NCBI RefSeq assembly: GCF_000024025.1
Contig: NC_013131.1
Span: forward strand, 6,138,001-6,202,000
From: Catenulispora acidiphila DSM 44928
GTDB lineage: Bacteria; Actinomycetota; Actinomycetes; Streptomycetales; Catenulisporaceae
Direction: 5' to 3'
Length of the DNA: 64,000 bases
Below are positions 17,199-24,901 of the stretch, piece by piece. Both the position numbers and the translations under genes were made by a program. Numbering within the stretch: position 1 is the first letter of the stretch; the number at the start of each line of letters is the position of its first letter. Under the pieces are notes generated by a model. It worked only from the letters and a program-made list of their open reading frames with translations, did no database searches and was not told the DNA's origin.

Positions 17199-18322
17199 GC
17201 GAGATCGGCGGGGGCGGCACCGGCCGGAGCGGTCCGGTCAGCGTCGCGGTCATCGGGGCGGGCAACATCAGCTCGCAGTATCTCCGGAACCTGACGCGCT
17301 TCCCGGACCTGAAGGTCGTGGCGATCGCGGACCTGGACGTCGAGCGCGCCGCGGCGGCCGCCGCCGAGTTCGGCGTCCCGGCCTCCGGCCCGGTCGCCGA
17401 GATCCTGGCGCTGCCGGAGGTCGAGCTGGTCGTGAACCTCACGATCCCGGCGGCGCACGCCGAGGTCGCGCTGGCCGCGGTGAGCGCCGGCAAGCACGTC
17501 TACGGCGAGAAGCCGCTCGCGCTGGACCCGGCGGCGGCCCGGAGCGTGCTGACGGAGGCGGCGGCACGCGGCGTGCGGGTGGGCAACGCACCGGACACCT
17601 TCCTCGGCGCGGGACTCCAGTCGGCCCTGCGCGCGGTGACCTCCGGCCTGATCGGCACCCCGGTCGCCGCCAACGCCGCGTTCCAGAGCCCGGGCCCGGA
17701 GTCCTGGCACCCGAGCCCGGAGTTCCTGTTCGCCCACGGCGCGGGCCCGCTGTTCGACATGGGCCCGTACTACCTGACCGCCCTGGTCTCGCTCCTCGGC
17801 CCGGTCGGCGCGGTGGCGGCCAGCGGCCACAAGGCGCGGGAATCACGCGTGATCGGCTCCGGACCCAAGGCCGGCACAGCGTTCCCGGTCGAAGTCCCGA
17901 CGCACGTCATGGCCCTGCTGGAGTTCCGCGGCGGCGCCGGCGCCACGACCACCTTCAGCTTCGACTCACCGCTGTCCCGCCAGAGCATCGAGATCACCGG
18001 CACCGAGGGCACCCTCCTGGTCCCCGACCCGAACCAGTTCGACGGCAACCTGCGCCTGCGCCGCCCCGGCGTGCAGGAAGCCGAAGAGATCCCCGCCACC
18101 GGCACCGACATCGGCCGCGGCATCGGCGTCCTGGACATGGCCCGAGCCCTCCGCACCGGCGCCGCACACCGGGCCTCCGGCGACCTGGCCCTGCACGTCC
18201 TGGACGTCATGACGGCGATCGCCGCATCGGCACAGGGAGCCGCGTTCCTGGACGTGCCGGCGTGGACGGAGAAGCTGGAGGCGCTGCCGGAGGGATGGGA
18301 TCCGCTGGAGGCGACGCTTTAA
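17195..18322 (+). CDS. second Gfo/Idh/MocA family oxidoreductase
   Basis: 375 residues from a GTG overlapping the previous stop (GTGA). Dinucleotide-binding motif SVAVIGAGNISSQYL at residue ~15 after a Gly-rich leader; EKPLALD gives the conserved Lys; the C-terminal domain contains GPLFDMGPYYLTALVSLLGPV and a typical EITGTEGTLLVPDPN strand. It differs strongly from the first oxidoreductase, so the pair probably catalyses two different redox steps, for example oxidation of a glycoside and reduction of the product. Substrate unknown. Confidence 0.87.
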   Translation: MSEIGGGGTGRSGPVSVAVIGAGNISSQYLRNLTRFPDLKVVAIADLDVERAAAAAAEFGVPASGPVAEILALPEVELVVNLTIPAAHAEVALAAVSAGKHVYGEKPLALDPAAARSVLTEAAARGVRVGNAPDTFLGAGLQSALRAVTSGLIGTPVAANAAFQSPGPESWHPSPEFLFAHGAGPLFDMGPYYLTALVSLLGPVGAVAASGHKARESRVIGSGPKAGTAFPVEVPTHVMALLEFRGGAGATTTFSFDSPLSRQSIEITGTEGTLLVPDPNQFDGNLRLRRPGVQEAEEIPATGTDIGRGIGVLDMARALRTGAAHRASGDLALHVLDVMTAIAASAQGAAFLDVPAWTEKLEALPEGWDPLEATL

Positions 18323-18400
18323 GCCGACGGGCTTGATGCGCGAGCTCTGACTCACAGGTCAATGAGTTCTGCCGAGTTGGCTCGGGCTTGAGCGCGAAAT

Positions 18401-18438
18401 GCCCGGTTTCGCAGACTTCAGAGTCTGCGGAGCCGGGC
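18401..18438. terminator. stem-loop terminator of the oxidoreductase operon
   Basis: GCCCGG...CGCAGACT and AGTCTGCG...CCGGGC form a two-part stem around TCAG, followed by TTTCG. Confidence 0.75.
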
Positions 18439-18502
18439 TTTCGTCGCGGCAGTCCCCTGATGAGCCCGCACGATCGCCATGAGGCGCATCGCCGTTCAGC
18501 TC

Positions 18503-19117
18503 TTATCGCATCCCGCCGGTCACCACCCGCAGCCGCCGCCGCACCGCGTCGCGCGGGTCCGGCTGGCGCGCGAGCAGCACGCGGGCGATGCGGCCGGCGC
18601 GGATCGCCGCCTCCGAGGTGCCCTCGCGCTGGGAGGTGACCAGGGCGCCCTCGATGAGGAGCATCAGTTCCGGGGCGAGGGTTTCGTGGTCGTCGCGGCC
18701 TGCTTCGGCCAGGAGGCGGGCGAGGTAGTCGGTCACCGCTTCCTTGTGCGCGGCGGCGGCTTCGTGGATCGGGCTGGTGCGGTCGGCGGCCTCGACCATG
18801 GCGTTGATGAAGGCGCAGCCGCGGTGGCCCGCGCCGTCGAGCCACTCCCCCAGGGCGTCGAACACCGCGATCGGGCGTTCGGCGGGCGGCAGTCCGTATC
18901 CGGTGACGGTTTCGCGCAGCCATTCGCGCCAGCGTTCGTCGGTGCGGGTCAGGACGGCGACCACCAGTTCGTCCTTGCCGGCGAAGTGCCGGTAGAACGA
19001 GGCGCGCCCCACTCCCGAGGCCGTCAGGATCCGCTCCACGCCCACCGCGCGGATTCCCTCGGCATAGAACAGCTCTTCGGACGCCGTCAACAACCGCTCG
19101 CGCGCCTGTACCGCCAT
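18503..19117 (-). CDS. TetR family transcriptional regulator
   Basis: 204 residues. The N-terminal helix-turn-helix is typical (residues ~5-50: RERLLTASEELFYAEGIRAVGVERILTASGVGRASFYRHFAGKDELV). The ligand-binding domain begins with WREWLRETV and contains GCAFINAMVEAADR, as in the TetR_C group with HRGCAFIN motifs. TACCAT lies 7 nt before the ATG and overlaps GGTACCGACC, so the gene looks leaderless and autoregulated. No other gene is divergently adjacent, so its remote targets are unknown. Confidence 0.9.
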   Translation of the reverse strand: MAVQARERLLTASEELFYAEGIRAVGVERILTASGVGRASFYRHFAGKDELVVAVLTRTDERWREWLRETVTGYGLPPAERPIAVFDALGEWLDGAGHRGCAFINAMVEAADRTSPIHEAAAAHKEAVTDYLARLLAEAGRDDHETLAPELMLLIEGALVTSQREGTSEAAIRAGRIARVLLARQPDPRDAVRRRLRVVTGGMR

Positions 19118-19126
19118 GGCCGAAAT

Positions 19127-19233
19127 GGTACCGACCTGTTCCGCGAGGGCGCCACCGCCGACGTGTGGAATGGAACCGGTCGGTACCGTTCTGACCGCAA
19201 TCCATTGACATCACACGGTACTGATCGGTACCG
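19127..19233. promoter_or_regulatory. three related operator-like sites upstream of the TetR gene
   Basis: GGTACCGACC (19127-19136) overlaps the -10 of the TetR gene. Its reverse complement GGTCGGTACC recurs at 19178-19187. A near-palindrome CGGTACTGATCGGTACCG lies at 19216-19233. All share a GGTACCGA core, and the likely ligand is the adjacent TetR protein. Confidence 0.55.
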
Positions 19234-19264
19234 GATGCCGAAAACCCGTCCCACGCCACGGAAA

Positions 19265-19298
19265 AGCCCCGGCTCCCCTTCTCAGGGGAGCCGGGGCT
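19265..19298 (-). terminator. metK terminator
   Basis: Perfect 14-bp arms AGCCCCGGCTCCCC and GGGGAGCCGGGGCT enclose TTCTCA. On the minus strand the stem is followed by TTTTC, a classical intrinsic terminator just past the metK stop. Confidence 0.9.
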
Positions 19299-19324
19299 CG
19301 ACAGCCGGTGCGTTCGCCGGCCGG

Positions 19325-20524
19325 TCAGCCGATGGCCTTCTTCAGCGCCTCGGCGCGGTCGGTGCGCTCCCAGGTGAAGTCCGGCAGGTCGCGGCCGAAG
19401 TGGCCGTAGGCGGCGGTCTGCTGGTAGATCGGGCGCAGCAGGTCCAGGTCGCGGATGATGGCCGCCGGGCGGAGGTCGAAGACCTGCAGCAGCGCCTCCT
19501 GGATCTTCACGTCCTCCACCAGGCCGGTCCCGAAGGTCTCCACGAACAGGCCCACCGGCTCGGCCTTGCCGATGGCGTAGGCGACCTGCACCTCGCAGCG
19601 CTCTGCCAGACCCGCGGCGACCACGTTCTTGGCCACCCAGCGCATCGCGTACGCGGCCGAGCGGTCCACCTTCGACGGGTCCTTGCCCGAGAAGGCGCCG
19701 CCGCCGTGCCGGGCCATGCCGCCGTAGGTGTCCACGATGATCTTGCGGCCGGTCAGGCCGGCGTCGCCCATCGGGCCGCCGATCTCGAAGCGGCCGGTCG
19801 GGTTCACCAGCAGCCGGAAGTCGGAGGTGTCCAGCTCCAGCGCGTCGATCTCCGGCATCACGACCTGCTCGCGGATGTCCGGCGTGAGCAGGTTGTCCAG
19901 GTCGATGTCCGAGGCGTGCTGGGTGGACAGGACCACGGTGTCCAGACGGACCGCCTTGTGGCCGTCGTACTCGATGGTGACCTGGGTCTTGCCGTCGGGG
20001 CGCAGGTAGGGGACGGTGCCGTCCTTGCGGACCGTGGCCAGCCGGTGCGACAGGCGGTGCGCCAGCGCGATCGGCAGCGGCATCAGCTCCGGGGTGTCGG
20101 TGCAGGCGTAGCCGAACATCAGGCCCTGGTCGCCGGCGCCCTGGCGGTCCAGCTCGTCAGTGTCGCCTTCCACGCGGGACTCGTAAGCGGTGTCCACACC
20201 CTGGGCGATGTCCGGGGACTGCGAGCCGATGGACACCGACACGCCGCAGGACTCGCCGTCGAAGCCCTTCTTGGACGAGTCGTAGCCGATGTTCAAGATC
20301 GTGTCGCGGACCAGCCGCGGGATGTCGGCGTACGCGGTCGTGGTGACCTCGCCGGCGATGTGCACCTGGCCGGTGGTGAGCAGGGTCTCGACGGCGACCC
20401 GGGACTTCGGGTCGTCCTTGAGCAGGGAGTCGAGGATCGCGTCGCTGATCTGGTCGGCGATCTTGTCGGGGTGCCCCTCGGTCACCGATTCGGAGGTGAA
20501 CAGGCGGCGGACGGTACCGGACAT
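19325..20524 (-). CDS. metK: S-adenosylmethionine synthetase
   Basis: 399 residues, full length. It makes S-adenosylmethionine from methionine and ATP with release of phosphate and diphosphate, as a cytoplasmic tetramer. Signature motifs are intact: [17 protein letters not shown] with the catalytic His near the N-terminus, [12 protein letters not shown], and the phosphate-binding [19 protein letters not shown]. It is the last gene of the mihF-gmk-rpoZ-coaBC-metK block and lies 126 bp after coaBC. metH at 43.6 kb supplies the methionine substrate. Confidence 0.98.
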   Translation of the reverse strand: MSGTVRRLFTSESVTEGHPDKIADQISDAILDSLLKDDPKSRVAVETLLTTGQVHIAGEVTTTAYADIPRLVRDTILNIGYDSSKKGFDGESCGVSVSIGSQSPDIAQGVDTAYESRVEGDTDELDRQGAGDQGLMFGYACTDTPELMPLPIALAHRLSHRLATVRKDGTVPYLRPDGKTQVTIEYDGHKAVRLDTVVLSTQHASDIDLDNLLTPDIREQVVMPEIDALELDTSDFRLLVNPTGRFEIGGPMGDAGLTGRKIIVDTYGGMARHGGGAFSGKDPSKVDRSAAYAMRWVAKNVVAAGLAERCEVQVAYAIGKAEPVGLFVETFGTGLVEDVKIQEALLQVFDLRPAAIIRDLDLLRPIYQQTAAYGHFGRDLPDFTWERTDRAEALKKAIG

Positions 20525-20591
20525 GGGTACTCCTAGGTTCGCAGCGGCTGCTGACTACAGGTCGGCGCGACGCCCCGCTCCCCGAACGGCA

Positions 20592-20617
20592 CGAACGCGC
20601 CCGGTCAGGCGCGTTCG
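20592..20617. terminator. stem-loop between coaBC and metK
   Basis: Perfect 10-bp arms CGAACGCGCC and GGCGCGTTCG enclose CGGTCA. Without a T-run it may be a weak terminator of coaBC or a leader structure of metK. I see no SAM riboswitch consensus here. Confidence 0.5.
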
Positions 20618-20650
20618 CGACGCGATGATCGAAACGACCGCACCCCCAGC

Positions 20651-21892
20651 TTAGTCGTTGGGGGTGCGCACCTTAAGTACCCGGTCCCAGATCACATCCG
20701 CGAGCCGCTCCTTCGGACCGTCGGCCACCGGCTCCTCCGAGCCGTCCGCGCCGATCACGACCGCCGCGCTGTGATCGGCGCCGAAGGTCAGGTCCACCCC
20801 GACCTCGTTGACGATCAGCAGGTCGACGCCGTACTTGGCGAGTTTGGCGCGGCCGTGCTCCAGCCACGTCCCCTGCGCGTCACCGGTCTCGGCGGCGAAC
20901 CCGACCACCGTCTGCCCCGGCCGCGACCGGGAGTGACCCAGCTCACGCAGCACGTGCGGATTCTGGACCAGCCGGATCTCGGGAGCCGAATTGTCGTCGG
21001 CCTTCTTGATCTTGGCCTCGGCTGCCTCGCGAGGCCGGAAGTCGGCCACCGCGGCGGCCATCACGACCACGTCCGCGTCCCGCGCGGCGGCGCGCACCGC
21101 GGTGCGCAGTTCGGCGGTCGTCGACACCCGCACCACATCGACCCCGGCCGGATCGGCCAGCGAGGTGTTGGCGGCGACCAGCGTCACCCGCGCGCCCCGG
21201 GCGGCAGCCGTGCCCGCCAGCGCGAACCCCTGCTTGCCGGAGGAGCGGTTGCCGATGAAGCGCACCGGGTCGATCGGCTCGCGCGTGCCGCCGGCCGAGA
21301 CCACCACGTGCAGCCCGGCCAGGTCCGGCTCGGCGGTCCCGCGCGCCAGCAGCGACCGGCAGTACTCGAAGATCGCCGAGGGGTCCGGCAGCCGGCCCTT
21401 GCCGGTGTCGGCGCCGGTCAGCCGGCCGACGGCGGGCTCGATGACGTACAGACCGCGGCGGCGCAGGGTGGCGACGTTCTCCTGCGTGGCGGCGTTCTCC
21501 CACATCTCGGTGTGCATCGCCGGGGCGAACACCACCGGGCACGTCGCGGTGAGCAGGGTGTTGGTCAGCAGGTCGTCGGCCAGGCCGTGCGCCGCCTTGG
21601 CCAGCAGGTCGGCCGTGGCCGGAGCGACGACGACCAGGTCGGCGTGCCGCCCGAGGCGCACGTGCGGCACCTCGTGCACGCGCTCCCAGACCTCGGTGGC
21701 CACCGGTCGCCCGGACAGCGCGGCCCACGTCGGCTCGCCGACGAAGTGCAGCGCGGAGGCGGTGGGGACGACGGTGACGCCGTGCCCGGACTCGGTGAAC
21801 AGCCGCAGCAGCTCGCAGGCCTTGTACGCGGCGATGCCGCCGCCCACGCCGAGAACGACGTTGGGCAGCGGCATCGTAGATTCTTCACTCAC
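20651..21892 (-). CDS. coaBC: bifunctional phosphopantothenoylcysteine decarboxylase / phosphopantothenate-cysteine ligase
   Basis: 413 residues catalysing two coenzyme A biosynthesis steps. The N-terminal flavin domain (CoaC) begins VVLGVGGGIAAYKACELLR. It has the catalytic-His context PHVRLGRHADLVVVAPATA, and FAPAMHTEMW, where His replaces the Asn of the E. coli PAMN motif as I recall from other actinobacteria. The C-terminal ligase domain (CoaB) has VVVSAGGTREPIDPVRFIGNRSSGKQG and a Lys-rich linker (AEAKIKKAD). I chose the GTG at 21892 because TAGGGT lies exactly 7 nt upstream (leaderless). The ATG before PLPNVV would be 15 nt further in. Confidence 0.96.
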   Translation of the reverse strand: MSEESTMPLPNVVLGVGGGIAAYKACELLRLFTESGHGVTVVPTASALHFVGEPTWAALSGRPVATEVWERVHEVPHVRLGRHADLVVVAPATADLLAKAAHGLADDLLTNTLLTATCPVVFAPAMHTEMWENAATQENVATLRRRGLYVIEPAVGRLTGADTGKGRLPDPSAIFEYCRSLLARGTAEPDLAGLHVVVSAGGTREPIDPVRFIGNRSSGKQGFALAGTAAARGARVTLVAANTSLADPAGVDVVRVSTTAELRTAVRAAARDADVVVMAAAVADFRPREAAEAKIKKADDNSAPEIRLVQNPHVLRELGHSRSRPGQTVVGFAAETGDAQGTWLEHGRAKLAKYGVDLLIVNEVGVDLTFGADHSAAVVIGADGSEEPVADGPKERLADVIWDRVLKVRTPND

Positions 21893-21922
21893 GCTACCGA
21901 CCCTAATGGGATCAGCACGCAC

Positions 21923-22204
21923 TTACTGAATGACGGACCCCGGGGCGCCGGCCTCGATGGGCTCGGCGGTCAGCAGACCGGCGTTGATCTCGCGCAGCGC
22001 GATCGACAGCGGCTTCTCGTGGACGTGGGTGTCCACGAGCGGGCCGACGTACTCCAGCAGGCCCTCGGAGAGCTGGGAGTAGTAGGCGTTGATCTGCCGA
22101 GCGCGCTTGGCCGCGTAGATCACCAGGCTGTACTTGGAGCCGGCGGCGTCGAGCAGCTCGTCGATCGGCGGATTGATGATGCCTTCGGGCTCAGTGGCGG
22201 ACAC
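21923..22204 (-). CDS. rpoZ: RNA polymerase omega subunit
   Basis: 93 residues from a GTG at 22204 with ACAGGAG 8-9 nt upstream. It has the conserved [23 protein letters not shown] and [10 protein letters not shown] motifs that wrap the beta' C-terminus. It helps assemble and stabilise RNA polymerase and, in many bacteria, contributes to the ppGpp site. It sits in its usual actinobacterial place between gmk and coaBC. Confidence 0.96.
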   Translation of the reverse strand: MSATEPEGIINPPIDELLDAAGSKYSLVIYAAKRARQINAYYSQLSEGLLEYVGPLVDTHVHEKPLSIALREINAGLLTAEPIEAGAPGSVIQ

Positions 22205-22342
22205 GCGTGGGAACTCCTGTCGCAGACATGCAAAGACAGCGGTCGAGATCAAGATCGTTTCCGGATCCGCACGACCCGGACGTACAAGGTTACCAGCTCG
22301 CGCGCCCCGGACCTGCCGATCCGGGGATCCCACCGCCGGTGA

Positions 22343-22957
22343 TCAGGCCCTGGACCCCGCACCGGTGACCAGCTCGACCAGTTCCTCGGCGGCGGCCTCG
22401 ACCGTGGTGTTGACGATGGTGACGTCGAACTCGCTCTCGGCGGCCAGTTCCACCCGGCCGGTGGCCAGGCGTTCGGCGATCACGGCCTCCGGCTCGGTGC
22501 CGCGGCCGCGCAGCCGCTGCTCGAGCACCTCCCAGGAGGGCGGAGCCAGGAAGACCAGGCGGGCGGCGGGCATCGCGGCGCGGATCTGGCGCGCGCCCTG
22601 CAGCTCGATCTCCAGCAGCACGGGCTGGCCGGCTTCCAGGCGCTGCTCGACGGCCCGGCGCGGGGTGCCGTACAGGTTGCCGGCGTACTCGGCGTGCTCC
22701 AGGAAAGCGCCCTCGGCGATCAGGTCCTCGAAGGCGGGCCGGTCGTAGAAGAAGTAGTGCACGCCGTCCACCTCGCCGGGGCGGGGGGTTCGCGTGGTGG
22801 CCGAGACCGACAGCCACACCTGGGGGTGGGCCTCGCGCACATGCTTGGCAAGGGTCGTCTTGCCGACGCCCGACGGGCCCGAGAGCACTGTCAGCAGTGC
22901 GGGGGCAGGGGCTGAGGTGTCGGAACCGTGGCCGTCCGTTCCGGCGCGATCGCTCAT
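22343..22957 (-). CDS. gmk: guanylate kinase
   Basis: 204 residues converting GMP to GDP with ATP. A ~20-residue polar extension precedes the P-loop [10 protein letters not shown]. The GMP-binding region ([21 protein letters not shown]) and the lid region ([11 protein letters not shown]) are intact. Neighbours mihF and rpoZ are those found across actinobacteria. Confidence 0.97.
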   Translation of the reverse strand: MSDRAGTDGHGSDTSAPAPALLTVLSGPSGVGKTTLAKHVREAHPQVWLSVSATTRTPRPGEVDGVHYFFYDRPAFEDLIAEGAFLEHAEYAGNLYGTPRRAVEQRLEAGQPVLLEIELQGARQIRAAMPAARLVFLAPPSWEVLEQRLRGRGTEPEAVIAERLATGRVELAAESEFDVTIVNTTVEAAAEELVELVTGAGSRA

Positions 22958-23052
22958 GGGAGAAGATCGTACCGGGCCGCAAGGCCGCGATTCCGACGGT
23001 TGTTCCGCGCCTTACCCCGCCGTCTCACTGAGGCGCCGGGGCTCGGCTGACG

Positions 23053-23367
23053 TCACGCGCCGAATTCGCGCTCCAAAGAGGCGATCTGGTTGGCGCCGAG
23101 TCCGCGGATGCGGCGCGTCTCGGAAATGTCGAGACGCTCCATGATCTGCTTGGCCCGGACCTTTCCGATGCCGGGCATCGATTCCAGAAGAGCCGAGACC
23201 TTCATCTTGCCGATGATCTCGTTCTTCTGACCTTCGCGCACGACATCGGACAGCGTTACGCCGCCCGCCTTGAGACGGAGCTTCAAAGCGGCGCGCTCAC
23301 GCCGCGCTTCGGCTGCCTTCTGAAGTGCGGCCGCACGCTGTTCTGGAGTGAGGGGCGGAAGAGCCAC
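23053..23367 (-). CDS. mihF: actinobacterial integration host factor
   Basis: 104 residues from a GTG at 23367 with GAGGTG upstream. This nucleoid protein, unrelated in fold to E. coli IHF, has a long basic N-terminal helix (EQRAAALQKAAEARRERAALK) and a helix-two-turn-helix region (LLESMPGIGKVRAKQIMERLDI) that binds DNA non-specifically. It is essential in mycobacteria and affects development and secondary metabolism in Streptomyces. The pyrimidine genes that commonly precede it are absent here. Confidence 0.96.
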   Translation of the reverse strand: MALPPLTPEQRAAALQKAAEARRERAALKLRLKAGGVTLSDVVREGQKNEIIGKMKVSALLESMPGIGKVRAKQIMERLDISETRRIRGLGANQIASLEREFGA

Positions 23368-23788
23368 GCCTGTTCACCTCTGGACTTCGAGTACTGTCGG
23401 TGGACTTGTCCGAGTTCGACCGAGGCCTATGGCATGCCTCGAACTCCCCCAAGACATACGGGAACTCACCTGGCGGACGAGTCCCGCGGATACAACTGGT
23501 GGAACGAATCCGCAGCGTACACCCGTAGTCGGGGGCAAGGAGAGGGGATCGGCGCTTCTCGTGAGCTGGAGCGGTGTACATACGGTGGCGAACCCGGGTG
23601 AAACGGGCGTAATTCGAGGGGGATTACAGGGCTCGAATCCCATCGTCATGCCCCTGATATCGCGTCAGATCCGTTGGCCCGAACCGGCATTAAGGCGCGC
23701 CGGGGTAACGGCCGGCCACCGCTCGCGGCCCATGACGCATCCATGCTTTGAGTAACTCCGGGACAACGGCGGAATATCGCACGGAGGT
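23368..23788. other. 421-bp non-coding interval upstream of mihF
   Basis: It should hold the mihF promoter on the minus strand. A bulged hairpin, GTTCGA..GAGGC against GCCTCGAAC (23414-23444), lies in the probable mihF leader. On the plus strand GGGCTCGAATCCC near 23629-23641 looks like a T-arm, but no tRNA can be folded around it. No coding frame here has convincing codon bias. Confidence 0.45.
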
Positions 23789-24742
23789 TCACAGAGCGCC
23801 GGAGAAAGTATCGCAGGACTGGAAGTTTCCCGTTTGGTAACCGGTGAGGAACCACCGCTGACGTTGCGCCGCTGAGCCGTGCGTCCAGGTCTCGGGCGTG
23901 ACGCGCTGGTGGAATTCCGCCTGGATCCGGTCGTCGCCGACGGCCGCCGCGGCGTCCAATCCGTCGGAGATGTCCTGTTTGGTGAGATCTTTGATCAGGA
24001 CTCTGCCATTCGCGTCCTTCGTCGTCGTCGCGTAGTGCGCCCACAGCCCGGCGTAACAGTCCGCTTGGAGTTCGACGCGCACCGCGCCGCTGTTCGCGCC
24101 TTGCTGCGAGGACTGGCTGTTGCGCAGGGCTCCGGTGAGGTTTTGGACGTGGTGGCCGTACTCGTGGGCCAGGACGTAGGCCTGCGCGAACGGTCCGCCG
24201 CGCGCGCCGAACTTGGTTTTGAGCTCCTGCCAGAAGCCCAGGTCCAGGTAGACGGTGCGGTCCGAGGGGCAGTAGAAGGGCCCGACGGCGGAGGTGGCGC
24301 TGCCGCAGCCGGTGCGGGTGGAGCCGCTGAAGATGACGGTCTGGGCCGGCGGGTACTTCTGGTTGTTGCGGGCGAAGAAGCCGGTCCAGTAGTTCTGTAC
24401 GGAGTTCACCACGGCCACCACGCGGCAGTCGTCGCTGGCGTTGGCGTCGGCGCCGGTGCGGCACTTGGCGGCCAGCGAGCCGGTGCCGACGGTGCCGGTG
24501 ACGTTTCCGCTGCCGGAGGAGGACAGGGAGCTCGAGGACGTCCCGGAGCCCTCCGTGAGGGCCAGCGGGACGCCGACCGCCGCGGCGATGAGGGTCAGGA
24601 TCAGGCCGATGAGCCCGCCTCGGCCGCCGGGCAGGCCGAAGCCGCCTCCGAAACCGCCGCCGAGGCCGCCGCGCGCGGGCCCGGAGCCGCGCTCGTCGCG
24701 AACCTGGTCGGAGTCCAGCTGGGCGTCATCGTCGAACCGCAT
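23789..24742 (-). CDS. membrane-anchored neutral zinc metallopeptidase (YpfJ-like)
   Basis: 317 residues. A Gly-rich cytoplasmic N-terminus and one membrane segment (GLIGLILTLIAAAVGVPLAL, residues ~44-63) are followed by a Ser/Gly linker and an extracellular catalytic domain. That domain has the zinc motif HEYGHH and the downstream Glu in VELQADCYAGLWAHY, plus four or more cysteines likely paired outside the cell. It matches the KPN_02809/YpfJ neutral zinc metallopeptidase family, whose substrates are mostly unknown. AGGAAG precedes the ATG. The gene is divergent from the VWA-domain gene. Confidence 0.88.
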   Translation of the reverse strand: MRFDDDAQLDSDQVRDERGSGPARGGLGGGFGGGFGLPGGRGGLIGLILTLIAAAVGVPLALTEGSGTSSSSLSSSGSGNVTGTVGTGSLAAKCRTGADANASDDCRVVAVVNSVQNYWTGFFARNNQKYPPAQTVIFSGSTRTGCGSATSAVGPFYCPSDRTVYLDLGFWQELKTKFGARGGPFAQAYVLAHEYGHHVQNLTGALRNSQSSQQGANSGAVRVELQADCYAGLWAHYATTTKDANGRVLIKDLTKQDISDGLDAAAAVGDDRIQAEFHQRVTPETWTHGSAAQRQRWFLTGYQTGNFQSCDTFSGAL

Positions 24743-24901
24743 AGCGCAATCTTCCTGGACAAACCGCCGCGACCTGCGCCGACACGCGGGAGCGCGGCGG
24801 CCGCCGGCGGCGCGGGTGTCTGGAAATCCGAACCCTGAGCTACTAGCCTGCGCGCGTTCCGAGAGTGTCGCGGGTCACAGTCACACGGAAGGAACCGCGC
24901 G

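Noticed and set aside
20525-20650. SAM riboswitch upstream of metK
   Set aside because: Only a 10-bp hairpin is present. No SAM-I or SAM-II consensus elements are recognisable.
23629-23641. tRNA T-arm-like sequence GGGCTCGAATCCC on the plus strand
   Set aside because: No acceptor, D or anticodon stem can be paired at the right distances, and the loop lacks the TTC start.
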